47,362 nucleotides of DNA from JAKJGV01 sp964617565 (lineage in GTDB: Bacteria; Verrucomicrobiota; Kiritimatiellia; CAIQIC01; JAGNIJ01). The stretch lies in contig CAZTYH010000017.1 in NCBI GenBank assembly GCA_964617565.1, positions 1 to 47,362 on the forward strand, written 5' to 3'. The notes beneath the pieces were generated by a model. It had not been told where the DNA came from and made no database searches. It saw only the letters and a list, made by a program, of their open reading frames with translations. The number at the start of each line of letters is the position of its first letter. The first letter of the stretch is position 1. Positions 1 through 7,569 of this stretch are shown piece by piece. The position numbers and the translations under genes are program-made.

Positions 1-55
1 GAAATCATGTTTGCTCTTACGGGCAACGGGGGTTCGAATCCCTCCCCCTCCGCCA
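1..55 (+). tRNA. tRNA-Ser (anticodon NGA), 3' part only
   Basis: The window opens inside a class II tRNA. The T stem is positions 28-32 with 41-45 (one G-T pair), with the loop TTCGAAT at 33-39. The long variable arm at 10-27 (TTGC pairing with GCAA) is typical of Ser, Leu or Tyr. The acceptor 3' strand is followed by discriminator G52 and an encoded CCA at 53-55; a G discriminator favours serine. Bases 1-4 (gaaa) fit anticodon positions 35-36 = GA followed by A37, which reads UCN codons. The first anticodon base and the 5' half lie outside the window. Confidence 0.88.
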
Positions 56-60
56 TTCCC

Positions 61-747
61 TCACAGCACGTGCTCATCCAGGCCGGATAGATAGAGGAGG
101 ATGTTGCGGAGGACGTCCGGATTTTCGCGAAGCAGCTCGCGATGACCGACCACCACGACGCGTCCCCGGCCGTATGGAAAGCGAACGGCCATCGGTCGCA
201 ATTCTTCATCGGTTATGAGCGGTTCCGCGCCCTCCGCCGTTGCGCGGATCTCCGAGGCCCACCAATCCGTTCGGTTGACTCCGTCCAATCCGCCAAGCAG
301 TGAAGGCGATATGTTGCGTGGGTCGCGTGTGGTGCGATCCAGAACAGTAAAACCCAGATGCCTGCCAAGAACGTTAAGGGAAAAATCTTCCAGCGAACGC
401 GATGCGCCCTTTTCCGTGATCCATGACCATGCCTCTCCGGCGCAGAGCAAGCCGCCACCCGTCCGAACAAAATCTGCAATTGCAGTCGCCCGTTTTTCGC
501 CAAGCGGCTTCGTGGCGCCCGGCTCGTCGGTCAGGATGATCAACACCCCCAAACGTTGATGATCCCGGAAATCTGCGTTGGTTTGCAGAAGCACCACGCG
601 GAACCCCAGTTGTTCCAGTTCCGCTTTTGCCGAAGGCCACGCGACGCCATGCAGCAGATCCAAACCGACCACATTCGGATTGCCCAGCTTTCCACAACCG
701 GCTGCCAGCACCAATCCGCAGCATATAACCAAGAGAAGGCGGTTCAT
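61..747 (-). CDS. putative lipoprotein, unknown function
   Basis: The product is 228 residues with a signal peptide and a clear lipobox (LAAGC, Cys18), so it is probably a membrane-anchored lipoprotein. The body alternates beta strands and helices. It contains GVLIILTDEP near residue 67, then TGGGLLCAGEAW near 95, and near the end YGRGRVVVVGHRELL. This layout resembles the class I glutamine-amidotransferase-like/ThuA or DUF4350 type fold, where a Gly-rich loop follows a strand, but I see no convincing catalytic triad. The gene begins 6 bases after the tRNA end and is read towards it. It is divergent from the adhesin-like gene at 930, with a long hairpin between them. Function is not assigned. 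Confidence 0.75.
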   Translation of the reverse strand: MNRLLLVICCGLVLAAGCGKLGNPNVVGLDLLHGVAWPSAKAELEQLGFRVVLLQTNADFRDHQRLGVLIILTDEPGATKPLGEKRATAIADFVRTGGGLLCAGEAWSWITEKGASRSLEDFSLNVLGRHLGFTVLDRTTRDPRNISPSLLGGLDGVNRTDWWASEIRATAEGAEPLITDEELRPMAVRFPYGRGRVVVVGHRELLRENPDVLRNILLYLSGLDEHVL

Positions 748-763
748 AATAATAGGAGCGTGA

Positions 764-821
764 TTTTAGCCCGCTTATTGCATGAGTGCAACACGGCGCT
801 CGTGCAATAAGCGGGTTAAGG
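764..821. repeat. long imperfect palindrome between divergent genes
   Basis: Positions 770-782 pair perfectly with 803-815 (13 bp). Pairing continues inward to 789/796 with only G-T wobbles, and outward through 766/819. This leaves a 6-base loop at 790-795. No T-run follows on either strand where a simple terminator would need it. It lies in the leader of the lipoprotein gene and upstream of the gene at 930. It could be a dispersed palindromic element or a regulatory hairpin. Confidence 0.75.
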
Positions 822-831
822 AAAAGTTGGC

Positions 832-860
832 TTGCTGCGCGAACGCCGGATGTGTAATAT
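832..860 (+). promoter_or_regulatory. possible sigma70-type promoter for the adhesin-like operon
   Basis: TTGCTG (832-837) and TAATAT (855-860) are separated by 17 bases, about 70 bases before the start codon at 930. The -35 matches the consensus at three positions and the -10 at four, so the assignment is weak. Confidence 0.3.
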
Positions 861-929
861 GACTTGTGCTTCAAGCTGCACTTCAAGGGGGAGTGCAGAG
901 GGGGTCGTGATCAAACCAAGGAGGTTGTC

Positions 930-3422
930 ATGAAGCGCAGTCTGCTCGCCTGTATCTGCTTCGCTTTTGTTTTCATTCTCACCGTTAAGGCGGAGCCGCC
1001 GCCCGAGTTCGACTACCAGGGGAAGATCCTGGTGGGCGATCTGCCGCTGACCGGGCCCGGATATTTCAAATATGCGATTTCAAGCCAGGACGGGCTGACC
1101 AATTTCTGGGCGCATGACGGAACGGCGGCAGGCGAGCCGGGAACGTTCATTACCAACGATTGCTACAACGGCGTATTCAGCACGATCTTGGGCGCAACGC
1201 CAATGGTGGATATTGATCCGGAGATCTTCGCGCCGGAAACGAGCATGTTTCTCCGCGTATGGTTCAGCGAGGATAAGATCACATTCAACGAGATGCTGCC
1301 GGCGCAGGATCTATTGAGTGTGCCGTATGCGATGAACGCGCACATGGTGGATGGTTTGCACGCGCTGGATATCATCGCGCGCGCGACAAACGCCGTGACG
1401 CTCTCCGGGGACATAAGCGGAACGCCGGGCGACGGAACCACAGTGGACAGTTTGCAGGGGGGTGTGCTTGATATCGGCGCCCTGTCCGCCGGCGAGATTT
1501 TAACGTGGAACGGCAGTGTATGGACCAACGCGCCGGCGTCGGGAGGCGGAGGGATGGATCCGGCTATTGCCAGCAATTCCTTTGTGATCAAGACCGGTGA
1601 CACGATGACGGGCATTCTCGGTATCAATGTGGGCGCCGACAATGACCTGGTCATCACCAATAGTGGAGATACGATTCGTATTGGACGCCAGACGAGCGCC
1701 ACGAATGCCGGTATCGCGATCGGGCCGCAGTCCTATGCGGACAATAGGGCGGTGGCCATCGGCGGGCGGTTTGCCTTTGCAGATGACCGAGGTGTCGCGG
1801 TGGGATACGAAGCCAATGCATTTGACCACGGCGTGGCGGTTGGATACCAGTCCAAGGGTTATGTTAGCGGCACCGGGGTCGGGGCTCTTTCCGAAGGCGA
1901 TAATTTTGGTGCTGCCGTCGGATATGCGGCCAATGGCTCTGCATACGGGGTGGCGGTCGGCTATTTTGCAATCGGGGATGATTCTGGCGTTGGCATTGGC
2001 GGTTCTTCATCGGGCTCATCCACTGGCGTTGCCGTCGGCGTCAACGCCAACGGCGCATTTGCCGGTGCAGCAGTTGGTGTAAACGCCTCCGCTCACTCTC
2101 ATGGCGCGGCTCTCGGACGCTGGGCATATGGCTATGACTTTGGTGTGGCTGCCGGCTACTGGGCTGATGGATACCAGGGCGGCGTAGGCTTGGGAGCCTT
2201 TGCCAATGGAGCCAGAACCAATATTGCTATTGGCTACGCTGCGAGTGCTCAAAGTGGCACCGAGCGTGTTGCCATTGGGCACAATGTGACCAACGACATG
2301 GACAACACGGCCCGTGTGCGAGGGAACCTGTACATGGACGGAGGCATGTCGCTCTGGGGTCGCGCGCCATTCGGCTCGGGCGTGTGGCAGCGACTGGTCC
2401 CGCTTCCCGATATGGGGAACGTCGTCTGGGTCGCCACCAACGGCACGCCGGGCGGGCCCGGAACCATTGATCGGCCATTCGACATTCCTCAGAACGGTTA
2501 CAATGCCGCCGCGATGAAGTACACCAACGAACCCGCCACCCTTGTCATCGCCGCAGGACGCTATCCCGGCCTCAACATGAACAAGGGGAATATCCACATC
2601 CTCGGGTTCGACCGGCCTCAACTGGATTCGCTGACCGTCAACACCGCCTCGGCCTTCATCCTCGGCAAGCAACGTGTGGAGAGCGTCATCGTGAACGGCG
2701 CCGCCGTGGTTGCGGTGGACGCAGGCAGCGACGTGAAATTCAATAACTGCCGGTTTCATGGGGGACTTCAGATCCTCGGGCCGCGCGTGGAAGTGATGAA
2801 TTGTTTCGCGAGAGGTTCCGACGGCGTCGCTGTCTCGGTGGGTAATGGCGTGTCGCCCATCGAGGAGATTTCCATCTACAACTCCTCGATGTTCAACAAG
2901 GACTCCGCGAACCCGACCTTGCTTGTAAGCGACATGGTCTACTATTTCGAAGTTATCGGCTGCGAGATCGTCAATTATGGCCCGGAGATCGGACCCGGCG
3001 TCTTTGCGCCTCCATCGGCCGCGATCATTGACTTGCAATCGTTGCCGTTGTCTCCCCCTGTGGGACCTGCGGGGCAAGTGCCCCATCTGTACGCGCATAA
3101 CGTGATTCACGGAGCAGAGCACGGCACGTGGGTGGGGGTCACGCTGCCCACCGTCTTTGATCCGGCGGCTGCATTGGGGCACACGATCTGTTTCGTTAAC
3201 AACACGGTCTGGGGCGACGTGGGGATGGGCAGCAACGTACAGTTTCATGCCAACAACGTGGTTTACGGGGACATCAACAACACGGGGGGTGGCATGACCT
3301 GGGGTTGGGGGCAAGCGGGCGCGGGCGCGGGGCTTGATCCCTACGGCAACGTGGAGCACCAGGGCATCTATCCGGGCTGGGGCGGCACACAGCGAGGCTT
3401 CCCGGCCACGTGGCAGGATTGA
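930..3422 (+). CDS. secreted adhesin-like protein: YadA-type head repeats plus beta-helix
   Basis: The product is 830 residues. ATG 930 is chosen because AAGGAGG (918-924) sits 5 bases before it and a signal peptide follows directly (cleavage near VKA/EP); an in-frame upstream ATG at 864 lacks this. Residues about 24-140 match the domain ending in PYA (here VPYAMNAHMVDG) that precedes fibrous surface proteins. Residues about 255-455 hold some 14 repeats of 12-14 residues built on G-[VA]-A-[VI]-G-Y plus a small polar turn, as in YadA/Hep_Hag trimeric adhesin heads. Residues about 490-830 look like a right-handed parallel beta-helix (short strands, VNGAAVV, NNCRF). There is no C-terminal YadA beta-barrel, so the mode of surface attachment is unclear. 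The gene at 3434 follows directly and is probably co-transcribed. Confidence 0.85.
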   Translation: MKRSLLACICFAFVFILTVKAEPPPEFDYQGKILVGDLPLTGPGYFKYAISSQDGLTNFWAHDGTAAGEPGTFITNDCYNGVFSTILGATPMVDIDPEIFAPETSMFLRVWFSEDKITFNEMLPAQDLLSVPYAMNAHMVDGLHALDIIARATNAVTLSGDISGTPGDGTTVDSLQGGVLDIGALSAGEILTWNGSVWTNAPASGGGGMDPAIASNSFVIKTGDTMTGILGINVGADNDLVITNSGDTIRIGRQTSATNAGIAIGPQSYADNRAVAIGGRFAFADDRGVAVGYEANAFDHGVAVGYQSKGYVSGTGVGALSEGDNFGAAVGYAANGSAYGVAVGYFAIGDDSGVGIGGSSSGSSTGVAVGVNANGAFAGAAVGVNASAHSHGAALGRWAYGYDFGVAAGYWADGYQGGVGLGAFANGARTNIAIGYAASAQSGTERVAIGHNVTNDMDNTARVRGNLYMDGGMSLWGRAPFGSGVWQRLVPLPDMGNVVWVATNGTPGGPGTIDRPFDIPQNGYNAAAMKYTNEPATLVIAAGRYPGLNMNKGNIHILGFDRPQLDSLTVNTASAFILGKQRVESVIVNGAAVVAVDAGSDVKFNNCRFHGGLQILGPRVEVMNCFARGSDGVAVSVGNGVSPIEEISIYNSSMFNKDSANPTLLVSDMVYYFEVIGCEIVNYGPEIGPGVFAPPSAAIIDLQSLPLSPPVGPAGQVPHLYAHNVIHGAEHGTWVGVTLPTVFDPAAALGHTICFVNNTVWGDVGMGSNVQFHANNVVYGDINNTGGGMTWGWGQAGAGAGLDPYGNVEHQGIYPGWGGTQRGFPATWQD

Positions 3423-3433
3423 TGGAGGGTGTC

Positions 3434-3943
3434 ATGAAAAAAGCCCTCATTATGCTTTGCGCGGCGACGGCCGGCGGGTTGATCCTGTCGGCCGGCGCCG
3501 GGCGCGTCGGCGGTAACGCGGAGATCGTGTATGACCGGATCGGCGCCGGTGGCGCTGCTTACGCGACGGATGGATCGGTTAAGCTCGGGGCGTCGCTGGG
3601 CCAGAGCGGGTTCATGCTGATCACGACCAATGCGAATGGCGATGTGTTCTTGAACGGATTCTGGAAGGCGGAGGATTCCTGCACCCTGTACAATCCATCC
3701 ATCACGGACATCACGCAATGGACAAACGGAGTGGCCATTACATTCATGGTGGTGAATGGGAACACGTACTCGGTCTCTTACATTACAGGAGAACAGGGCG
3801 GTCTGCCGGCCGGGGAGGCCGCGATCACGAATCCCGTGCAGACGGTGGCGGGCGTGGGCGTGCCTGGCGCGACAACGACGGTCTGGCATAACGTCAGCGC
3901 ATCAACGAATGTTGTGCGCTTCTATGTTATTCGTTGCGAGTAG
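3434..3943 (+). CDS. small secreted protein with GFW motif
   Basis: The product is 169 residues. ATG 3434 has GGAGGG at 3424-3429 and opens a signal peptide (MKKALIMLCAATAGG), while an earlier in-frame ATG at 3410 overlaps the previous gene and adds no signal. After the signal, a pattern ending in GASLGQSGFM and GFWKAE (residues about 50-75) recurs in secreted proteins of PVC bacteria and Bacteroidetes. The C-terminal half is beta-rich with TTTVWHNVSASTNVVRFYVIR, like an immunoglobulin-like domain. Only 11 bases separate it from the adhesin-like gene, so it probably acts with it at the cell surface. The function is unknown. Confidence 0.75.
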   Translation: MKKALIMLCAATAGGLILSAGAGRVGGNAEIVYDRIGAGGAAYATDGSVKLGASLGQSGFMLITTNANGDVFLNGFWKAEDSCTLYNPSITDITQWTNGVAITFMVVNGNTYSVSYITGEQGGLPAGEAAITNPVQTVAGVGVPGATTTVWHNVSASTNVVRFYVIRCE

Positions 3944-3976
3944 CGGCCGTGTTTTATCCGATTCGGCGTTTGCGTT

Positions 3977-4008
3977 GAGCGTTCAACGCTCGATGGTTCT
4001 TTATTTTT
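3977..4008 (+). terminator. possible terminator of the adhesin-like operon
   Basis: GAGCGTT (3977-3983) and AACGCTC (3985-3991) form an inverted repeat, realistically a 5-bp stem with a 5-base loop. A T-rich tract (TTCTTTATTTTT, 3997-4008) follows after five bases. The stem-to-T spacing is longer than ideal, and the tract overlaps the end of the opposing gene. Confidence 0.4.
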
Positions 4009-4198
4009 CCACCACCAGTTCCACCCAGTCGTCTCCGACGGTGGAGCAGGGGCATAACTCGACGCGATACCGGATCTCTTCGCGCAACGCATCGAGCGCG
4101 TTTGCCGGGCTCAGGCCGTGGGCGCTCACGCCCAGGGAATCGCATTCGGCCACATATTCACCATGCTCATCGGCATGGACTGATGCGGAGAACTTCAT
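4001..4198 (-). CDS. HicB-like / DUF1902-type small protein
   Basis: The product is 65 residues. The sequence MKFSASVHADEHGEYVAEC, followed by DSLGVSAHGLSPANALDALREEI, matches the partly degenerate RNase-H-like fold of HicB-type antitoxins: strand-strand, a GxxxxAxC/D turn, then an AxxxLxE helix. HicB proteins usually neutralise a HicA mRNA interferase. No HicA-like double-stranded-RNA-binding gene lies beside it here, so it may be a solitary member. No good ribosome binding site is visible ahead of ATG 4198. The gene is convergent with the adhesin-like operon and shares its T-rich terminator region. Confidence 0.65.
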   Translation of the reverse strand: MKFSASVHADEHGEYVAECDSLGVSAHGLSPANALDALREEIRYRVELCPCSTVGDDWVELVVEK

Positions 4199-4291
4199 GC
4201 AGTAACTTCGCCCGGGATTGGAGCGGAATCAAGGGGTGGCCCTGGTGGCGCTTCGACGTCGGCTGGTTGCGGGCTGAAGCTCGCAGAGGAC

Positions 4292-4374
4292 TTCCGCGTA
4301 AACGCGGAACCGATGCGCCGGGATGCCGGAGTTCCGCCTTCAGGCGGAAGAGTTCCCGGTGCTTCAGCGCCGGG
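4292..4374. repeat. three consecutive hairpins with 2-base centres
   Basis: Three palindromes follow each other. The first is TTCCGCGT-aa-ACGCGGAA (4292-4309). The second is TTCCGCCT-tc-AGGCGGAA (4332-4349). The third is a 9-bp arm pair around tc with one G-T wobble (4355-4374). They fill the spacer upstream of the HicB-like gene and downstream of the NamZ gene (both minus strand). No T-tract follows, so these are not standard terminators. They look like a cluster of REP-type elements. Confidence 0.7.
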
Positions 4375-4384
4375 GATGTCGGGC

Positions 4385-5536
4385 TCACGAATACAGCAGG
4401 CAGGTATCCCGGCTTTTCAGGAAGGCATCAGTTTTCGCTTTCCATGCAGTAAATATCCGCTCCGGCTTTTCGCCTTTCAGCAAACCTTTCCGCACGGCAT
4501 CGGTGCCCATCAGTTTGTCGAAAAAAGCAGGACGACTGCCCGGTGCGCCCCAGATTTCATCTTTACCGTGCACGCGCTGTAGCGCATCGAGCAATGATAC
4601 GGCGGCCTTGATGGGGGTGAAGTCAACAGGATTGGTCACACGCAATCGGATGCCCTGAACGATCTGTCCGCGATAGGCCCCGAGCGCCGCGCGGTAGCGG
4701 CACGGGCTAAACGACACCCCCGTCGCGCCGCCGTGACGGAGCGCGCTGCAAACGGCGGCGGTGTTCAACCACGGTGCGCCGATGGCCTGGAACGGGTTGC
4801 GTGTTCCGCGCGCATGATCCACTGCGGGAAGCGCTTCAAAGAAAACGGTGATCGGGAAACACAATCCGCTGTCCCAGGAAACGATGGCGGGCGACGATGG
4901 AACCCAGCGATAGGGCGGTCGCGCCTGCCGCCGATAGCCCTCCGCGCGAGCGATTTGCAGATCTACATCGAGCATCAGTGTCTTCTGCAGCCATAAGGCC
5001 GTTTCGCCCGGTGTCATGCCATACACCACGGGACTCGGAATGCAGCCGACAAAGCTTTGAAAACGGGGATTCAGCACGGGGCCATCTACAGCGCTTGCGA
5101 GGGGGATGGGCCGGTCGGCAACAATCACTTGTTTGTCGTGCTCCGCCGCCGCTTCGAGAATGTAGCGCAGGGTGGAAACATAAGTGTAGGATCGCGCGCC
5201 CAGGTCCTGTAAATCGAAGATAATCACGTCCAGGCACCGAAGCATTTCAGGCGTTGGGCGCCGCGTGTCACCATAAAGAGAGAATATTGGAATGTTCCAT
5301 CGGGCGTGCCGGCTATGCCCCATTTTCTCGCCGGCGCCGCCACGCCCGGTCACGCCGTGTTCCGGCCCGAGAAGGCAGGTGAGTTGTTTGCCAAGCGCCT
5401 TTCGCAACGCGATGGATGAATGCGTTCCGCTGGAGGTGACGCTGGCCGGATGACAGACCAGTCCGACGCGCGCCTTGCGCAGTGCCGCCGGATTCATGAG
5501 CAGGAGATCAATGCCGGGCCGGACGCCCCGTTTCAT
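4385..5536 (-). CDS. namZ: DUF1343 / NamZ-type exo-beta-N-acetylmuramidase
   Basis: The product is 383 residues. The start ATG at 5536 overlaps the previous stop as ATGA and has GGAGG 7 bases upstream, so it is preferred over an in-frame ATG at 5554. Family motifs are in order: PEHG (58-61), SLYGDTRRPT (about 86-95), FDLQDLGARSYTY (107-119), ADRPIP (about 139), and YGMTPGE. Characterised NamZ enzymes release terminal N-acetylmuramic acid from peptidoglycan fragments. No signal peptide is visible, which suggests a cytoplasmic recycling role, although many relatives are exported. It is translationally coupled to the metallo-hydrolase gene upstream and lies at the end of the dap/pan run. The family is certain; the exact substrate is inferred. 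Confidence 0.9.
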   Translation of the reverse strand: MKRGVRPGIDLLLMNPAALRKARVGLVCHPASVTSSGTHSSIALRKALGKQLTCLLGPEHGVTGRGGAGEKMGHSRHARWNIPIFSLYGDTRRPTPEMLRCLDVIIFDLQDLGARSYTYVSTLRYILEAAAEHDKQVIVADRPIPLASAVDGPVLNPRFQSFVGCIPSPVVYGMTPGETALWLQKTLMLDVDLQIARAEGYRRQARPPYRWVPSSPAIVSWDSGLCFPITVFFEALPAVDHARGTRNPFQAIGAPWLNTAAVCSALRHGGATGVSFSPCRYRAALGAYRGQIVQGIRLRVTNPVDFTPIKAAVSLLDALQRVHGKDEIWGAPGSRPAFFDKLMGTDAVRKGLLKGEKPERIFTAWKAKTDAFLKSRDTCLLYS

Positions 5537-6522
5537 TGAGCGCCTCCGGGGCATGGTGTCAGCGTGAGCGATTCGCCCCAGAAAAGGAGTTCAGATGGCA
5601 CTGCCATTTTGCTCTGCAACTCCAGCGCGATGTCGTACGAGGCGGGGAATCCATCATAGACATGCTTCAACTCGGCGTAATGTTCGTGAATCACGTTCCT
5701 GGGTTTTACGCGGCGTAACGCAATGTTCACCGCGTCAAGGGTTGTGCCTTTGCACTTGGGATGTCCCTGCTCATATTTCTCGTTAGGATTTCTCCAGGGG
5801 ATGAATAGAAGGTCCACTTCCGCGTCGTCCGGTTTTTCCAGGCTCCGGGTATAATCCGCATCGCCTGAAAAGATGAATGTGTACCCCTCCTGACAACGGA
5901 CTTCATAGGCGATAAGCGGCACCTCGTCCATCGTCTTTCGCCACACATGCAAGCTTGGTTGGGCCCGGATGCGAAGATCGTCAATTTCTATCTCCCAGTC
6001 ATTGCCCACAGCGTGAAGATTCGGGTCGAATCCCCAATCCGCGGCCAGGGAGGCGGGCATGAAAACAGGCTTGCCGAGACGCAGGCAGGCCCCCGCCAGT
6101 TCGCGATCGTAATGGTCGTCGTGGCGGTGCGTGATCATGAGCAGGTCGAGAATGCCGGCAAGCTTGTGCGTGAGCTCGGTATTGGCCTCCCATCCGAAAC
6201 GGCGGGGCAGGGGCACGACATCCATGCCCATGACGACTTCGTCGCTCTTGATAATGACTCCATGGTTGTACATCTGCCACAAGCGGACCTCGTCGCGGCG
6301 GAGTTCGGCGTCGGCAATTTCGTTCACGGCATTAGCAAGCCGTTTCTGCAACGGCGGCCATACCGCGCACGGGCTTTTTGCAAGATCGTGCACGTGTCCC
6401 TGCCGTGTTTTGGATTCAAAAAAATCACCGATCTGCCGGAACGCACGGGTTCGTTCCTTCACGGTTTTGAATTGCGGGGGGTGCCGGCTGAGGATGTCTA
6501 TTCCTTCGAGCAGTGCGTCCAT
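5533..6522 (-). CDS. metallo-beta-lactamase-fold hydrolase, UlaG-like
   Basis: The product is 329 residues. A zinc-binding HxHxDH motif is present as HRHDDH (132-137). A second ligand region SLHVW follows near residue 195, FSGDADY (Asp) near 229, and a final His in VIHEHY near 291. These place it in the metallo-beta-lactamase superfamily, nearer the UlaG/lactonase or phosphodiesterase-like branch than true beta-lactamases. The N-terminal 90 residues are a helical extension. It starts 2 bases after panC stops and overlaps the NamZ start by 4 bases, so all three are probably one transcript. A role in cell-wall fragment metabolism is suggested only by the NamZ partner. Confidence 0.82.
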   Translation of the reverse strand: MDALLEGIDILSRHPPQFKTVKERTRAFRQIGDFFESKTRQGHVHDLAKSPCAVWPPLQKRLANAVNEIADAELRRDEVRLWQMYNHGVIIKSDEVVMGMDVVPLPRRFGWEANTELTHKLAGILDLLMITHRHDDHYDRELAGACLRLGKPVFMPASLAADWGFDPNLHAVGNDWEIEIDDLRIRAQPSLHVWRKTMDEVPLIAYEVRCQEGYTFIFSGDADYTRSLEKPDDAEVDLLFIPWRNPNEKYEQGHPKCKGTTLDAVNIALRRVKPRNVIHEHYAELKHVYDGFPASYDIALELQSKMAVPSELLFWGESLTLTPCPGGAQ

Positions 6523-6524
6523 GA

Positions 6525-7379
6525 TTACGCTTCTCCGCCGATGACGGCATTGTCTATGAGCCGCGTTTTGCCGATGAATACAGCCAGCGCGATCATGCAG
6601 GGGCGATCAACAACCTCAACCGACGCGAGCGTTTTGTCGTCCACAATCTCAATGTAATCAATGCGCGCATCCGGCCCGTGCAGGATCGCTTTCTTGATTG
6701 ATTCTTTGAGGCGGGCGGACTCCCTGATGTCGAGTTCTCTATACATCAACTCGGCCTTGTCGAGAGATCGTTTGAGCAGGCAGGCCTGCCTGCGCTCCTC
6801 GTGGGCAAGGTAAGCATTTCGCGAGCTCATCGCCAGGCCGTCTGATTCGCGGATGGTCGGACCGCGTATAATTCGGACGGGGAAGTTAAGATCGCGGACC
6901 ATGCGCTCGATGATCCGGAGTTGTTGCCCATCCTTCTCGCCGAAGACGGCGATGTCTGGAAGCACGAGATTGAAAAGCTTCGCGACAACGGTGCAGACTC
7001 CGCGGAAATGACCGGGCCGGGCCGCGCCGCACAACACCTTCGAAAGATTTTCTTCAACGACACAGACCGAGGCATCGGGGGCATACATGTCACCCGCCTC
7101 GGGATAGAAAATGATGTCCACGCCTTCCTGTTCGCACATCCGTTCATCGCGCGCAAAATCGCGGGGATACTTGTCGAGGTCCTCGCTCGGGCCGAATTGG
7201 GTTGGATTCACGAAGATGCTCACGACCACAACGTCGGACGCCTTGCGCGCGAGCCGGATCAGCGAGAGGTGGCCTTCGTGAAGATATCCCATCGTGGGCA
7301 CGAGGCCGATGCGTCGGCCACCGGCGCGCAGCGCTTGCGCGTGTTGTTGCATCTCGCGGGGTGTGCGCAGAATCTTCAT
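6525..7379 (-). CDS. panC: pantothenate synthetase
   Basis: The product is 284 residues. It joins pantoate and beta-alanine with ATP to give pantothenate in the cytoplasm. Motifs: PTMGYLHEGH (28-37, the HIGH-like ATP site), FVNPTQFGPSEDLDKYPR (about 56-73), FGEKDGQQ and AMSSRN, all in the family order and length. The start is ATG 7379 (MKILRTPREM). The open frame runs 41 codons further upstream, but that extension is octamer repeat read as THTPSLH-like low complexity, not protein. PanB lies upstream on the same strand, separated by 187 bases of repeats. Confidence 0.96.
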   Translation of the reverse strand: MKILRTPREMQQHAQALRAGGRRIGLVPTMGYLHEGHLSLIRLARKASDVVVVSIFVNPTQFGPSEDLDKYPRDFARDERMCEQEGVDIIFYPEAGDMYAPDASVCVVEENLSKVLCGAARPGHFRGVCTVVAKLFNLVLPDIAVFGEKDGQQLRIIERMVRDLNFPVRIIRGPTIRESDGLAMSSRNAYLAHEERRQACLLKRSLDKAELMYRELDIRESARLKESIKKAILHGPDARIDYIEIVDDKTLASVEVVDRPCMIALAVFIGKTRLIDNAVIGGEA

Positions 7380-7390
7380 GGGGAGAGCGT

Positions 7391-7569
7391 GGGGTGATGG
7401 GGTATTGGGGGAATGGAGTGATGGAGTGTTGGAGTGATGGAGTGTTGGAGGCGTACCGAAGTTTCCTCGAAAAGCTCGGGATGATAGATGGGGTTTTCGC
7501 AATTGTTAAGAGGCTTCATGCCATGCAATCCTTCCCCAATACTCCAACTCTCCATCACTCCATTCTTCA
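7391..7569. repeat. octamer repeats [A/T]TGGAGTG with an inverted copy
   Basis: The left part (7391-7450) holds successive units of the form ATGGAGTG or TTGGAGTG, preceded by a degenerate GGGGTGATGGGG-like stretch. The right part (7530-7567) carries the reverse complement (ACTCCAAC, CATCACTCC), so the two arms could fold around an 80-base spacer. The right end runs into the panB stop codon and the left end almost touches the panC start. The same unit recurs at 25023-25067. Confidence 0.85.

Noticed and set aside
2016..3359. 447-residue frame antisense to the adhesin-like gene
   Set aside because: His/Arg/Val-rich shadow of a GC-rich repetitive gene; the plus-strand frame has signal peptide, repeats and ribosome site.
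7380..7502. N-terminal extension of PanC by 41 residues
   Set aside because: It is octamer repeat translated into low-complexity HHSNTPSLH-type sequence; PanC starts normally at 7379.
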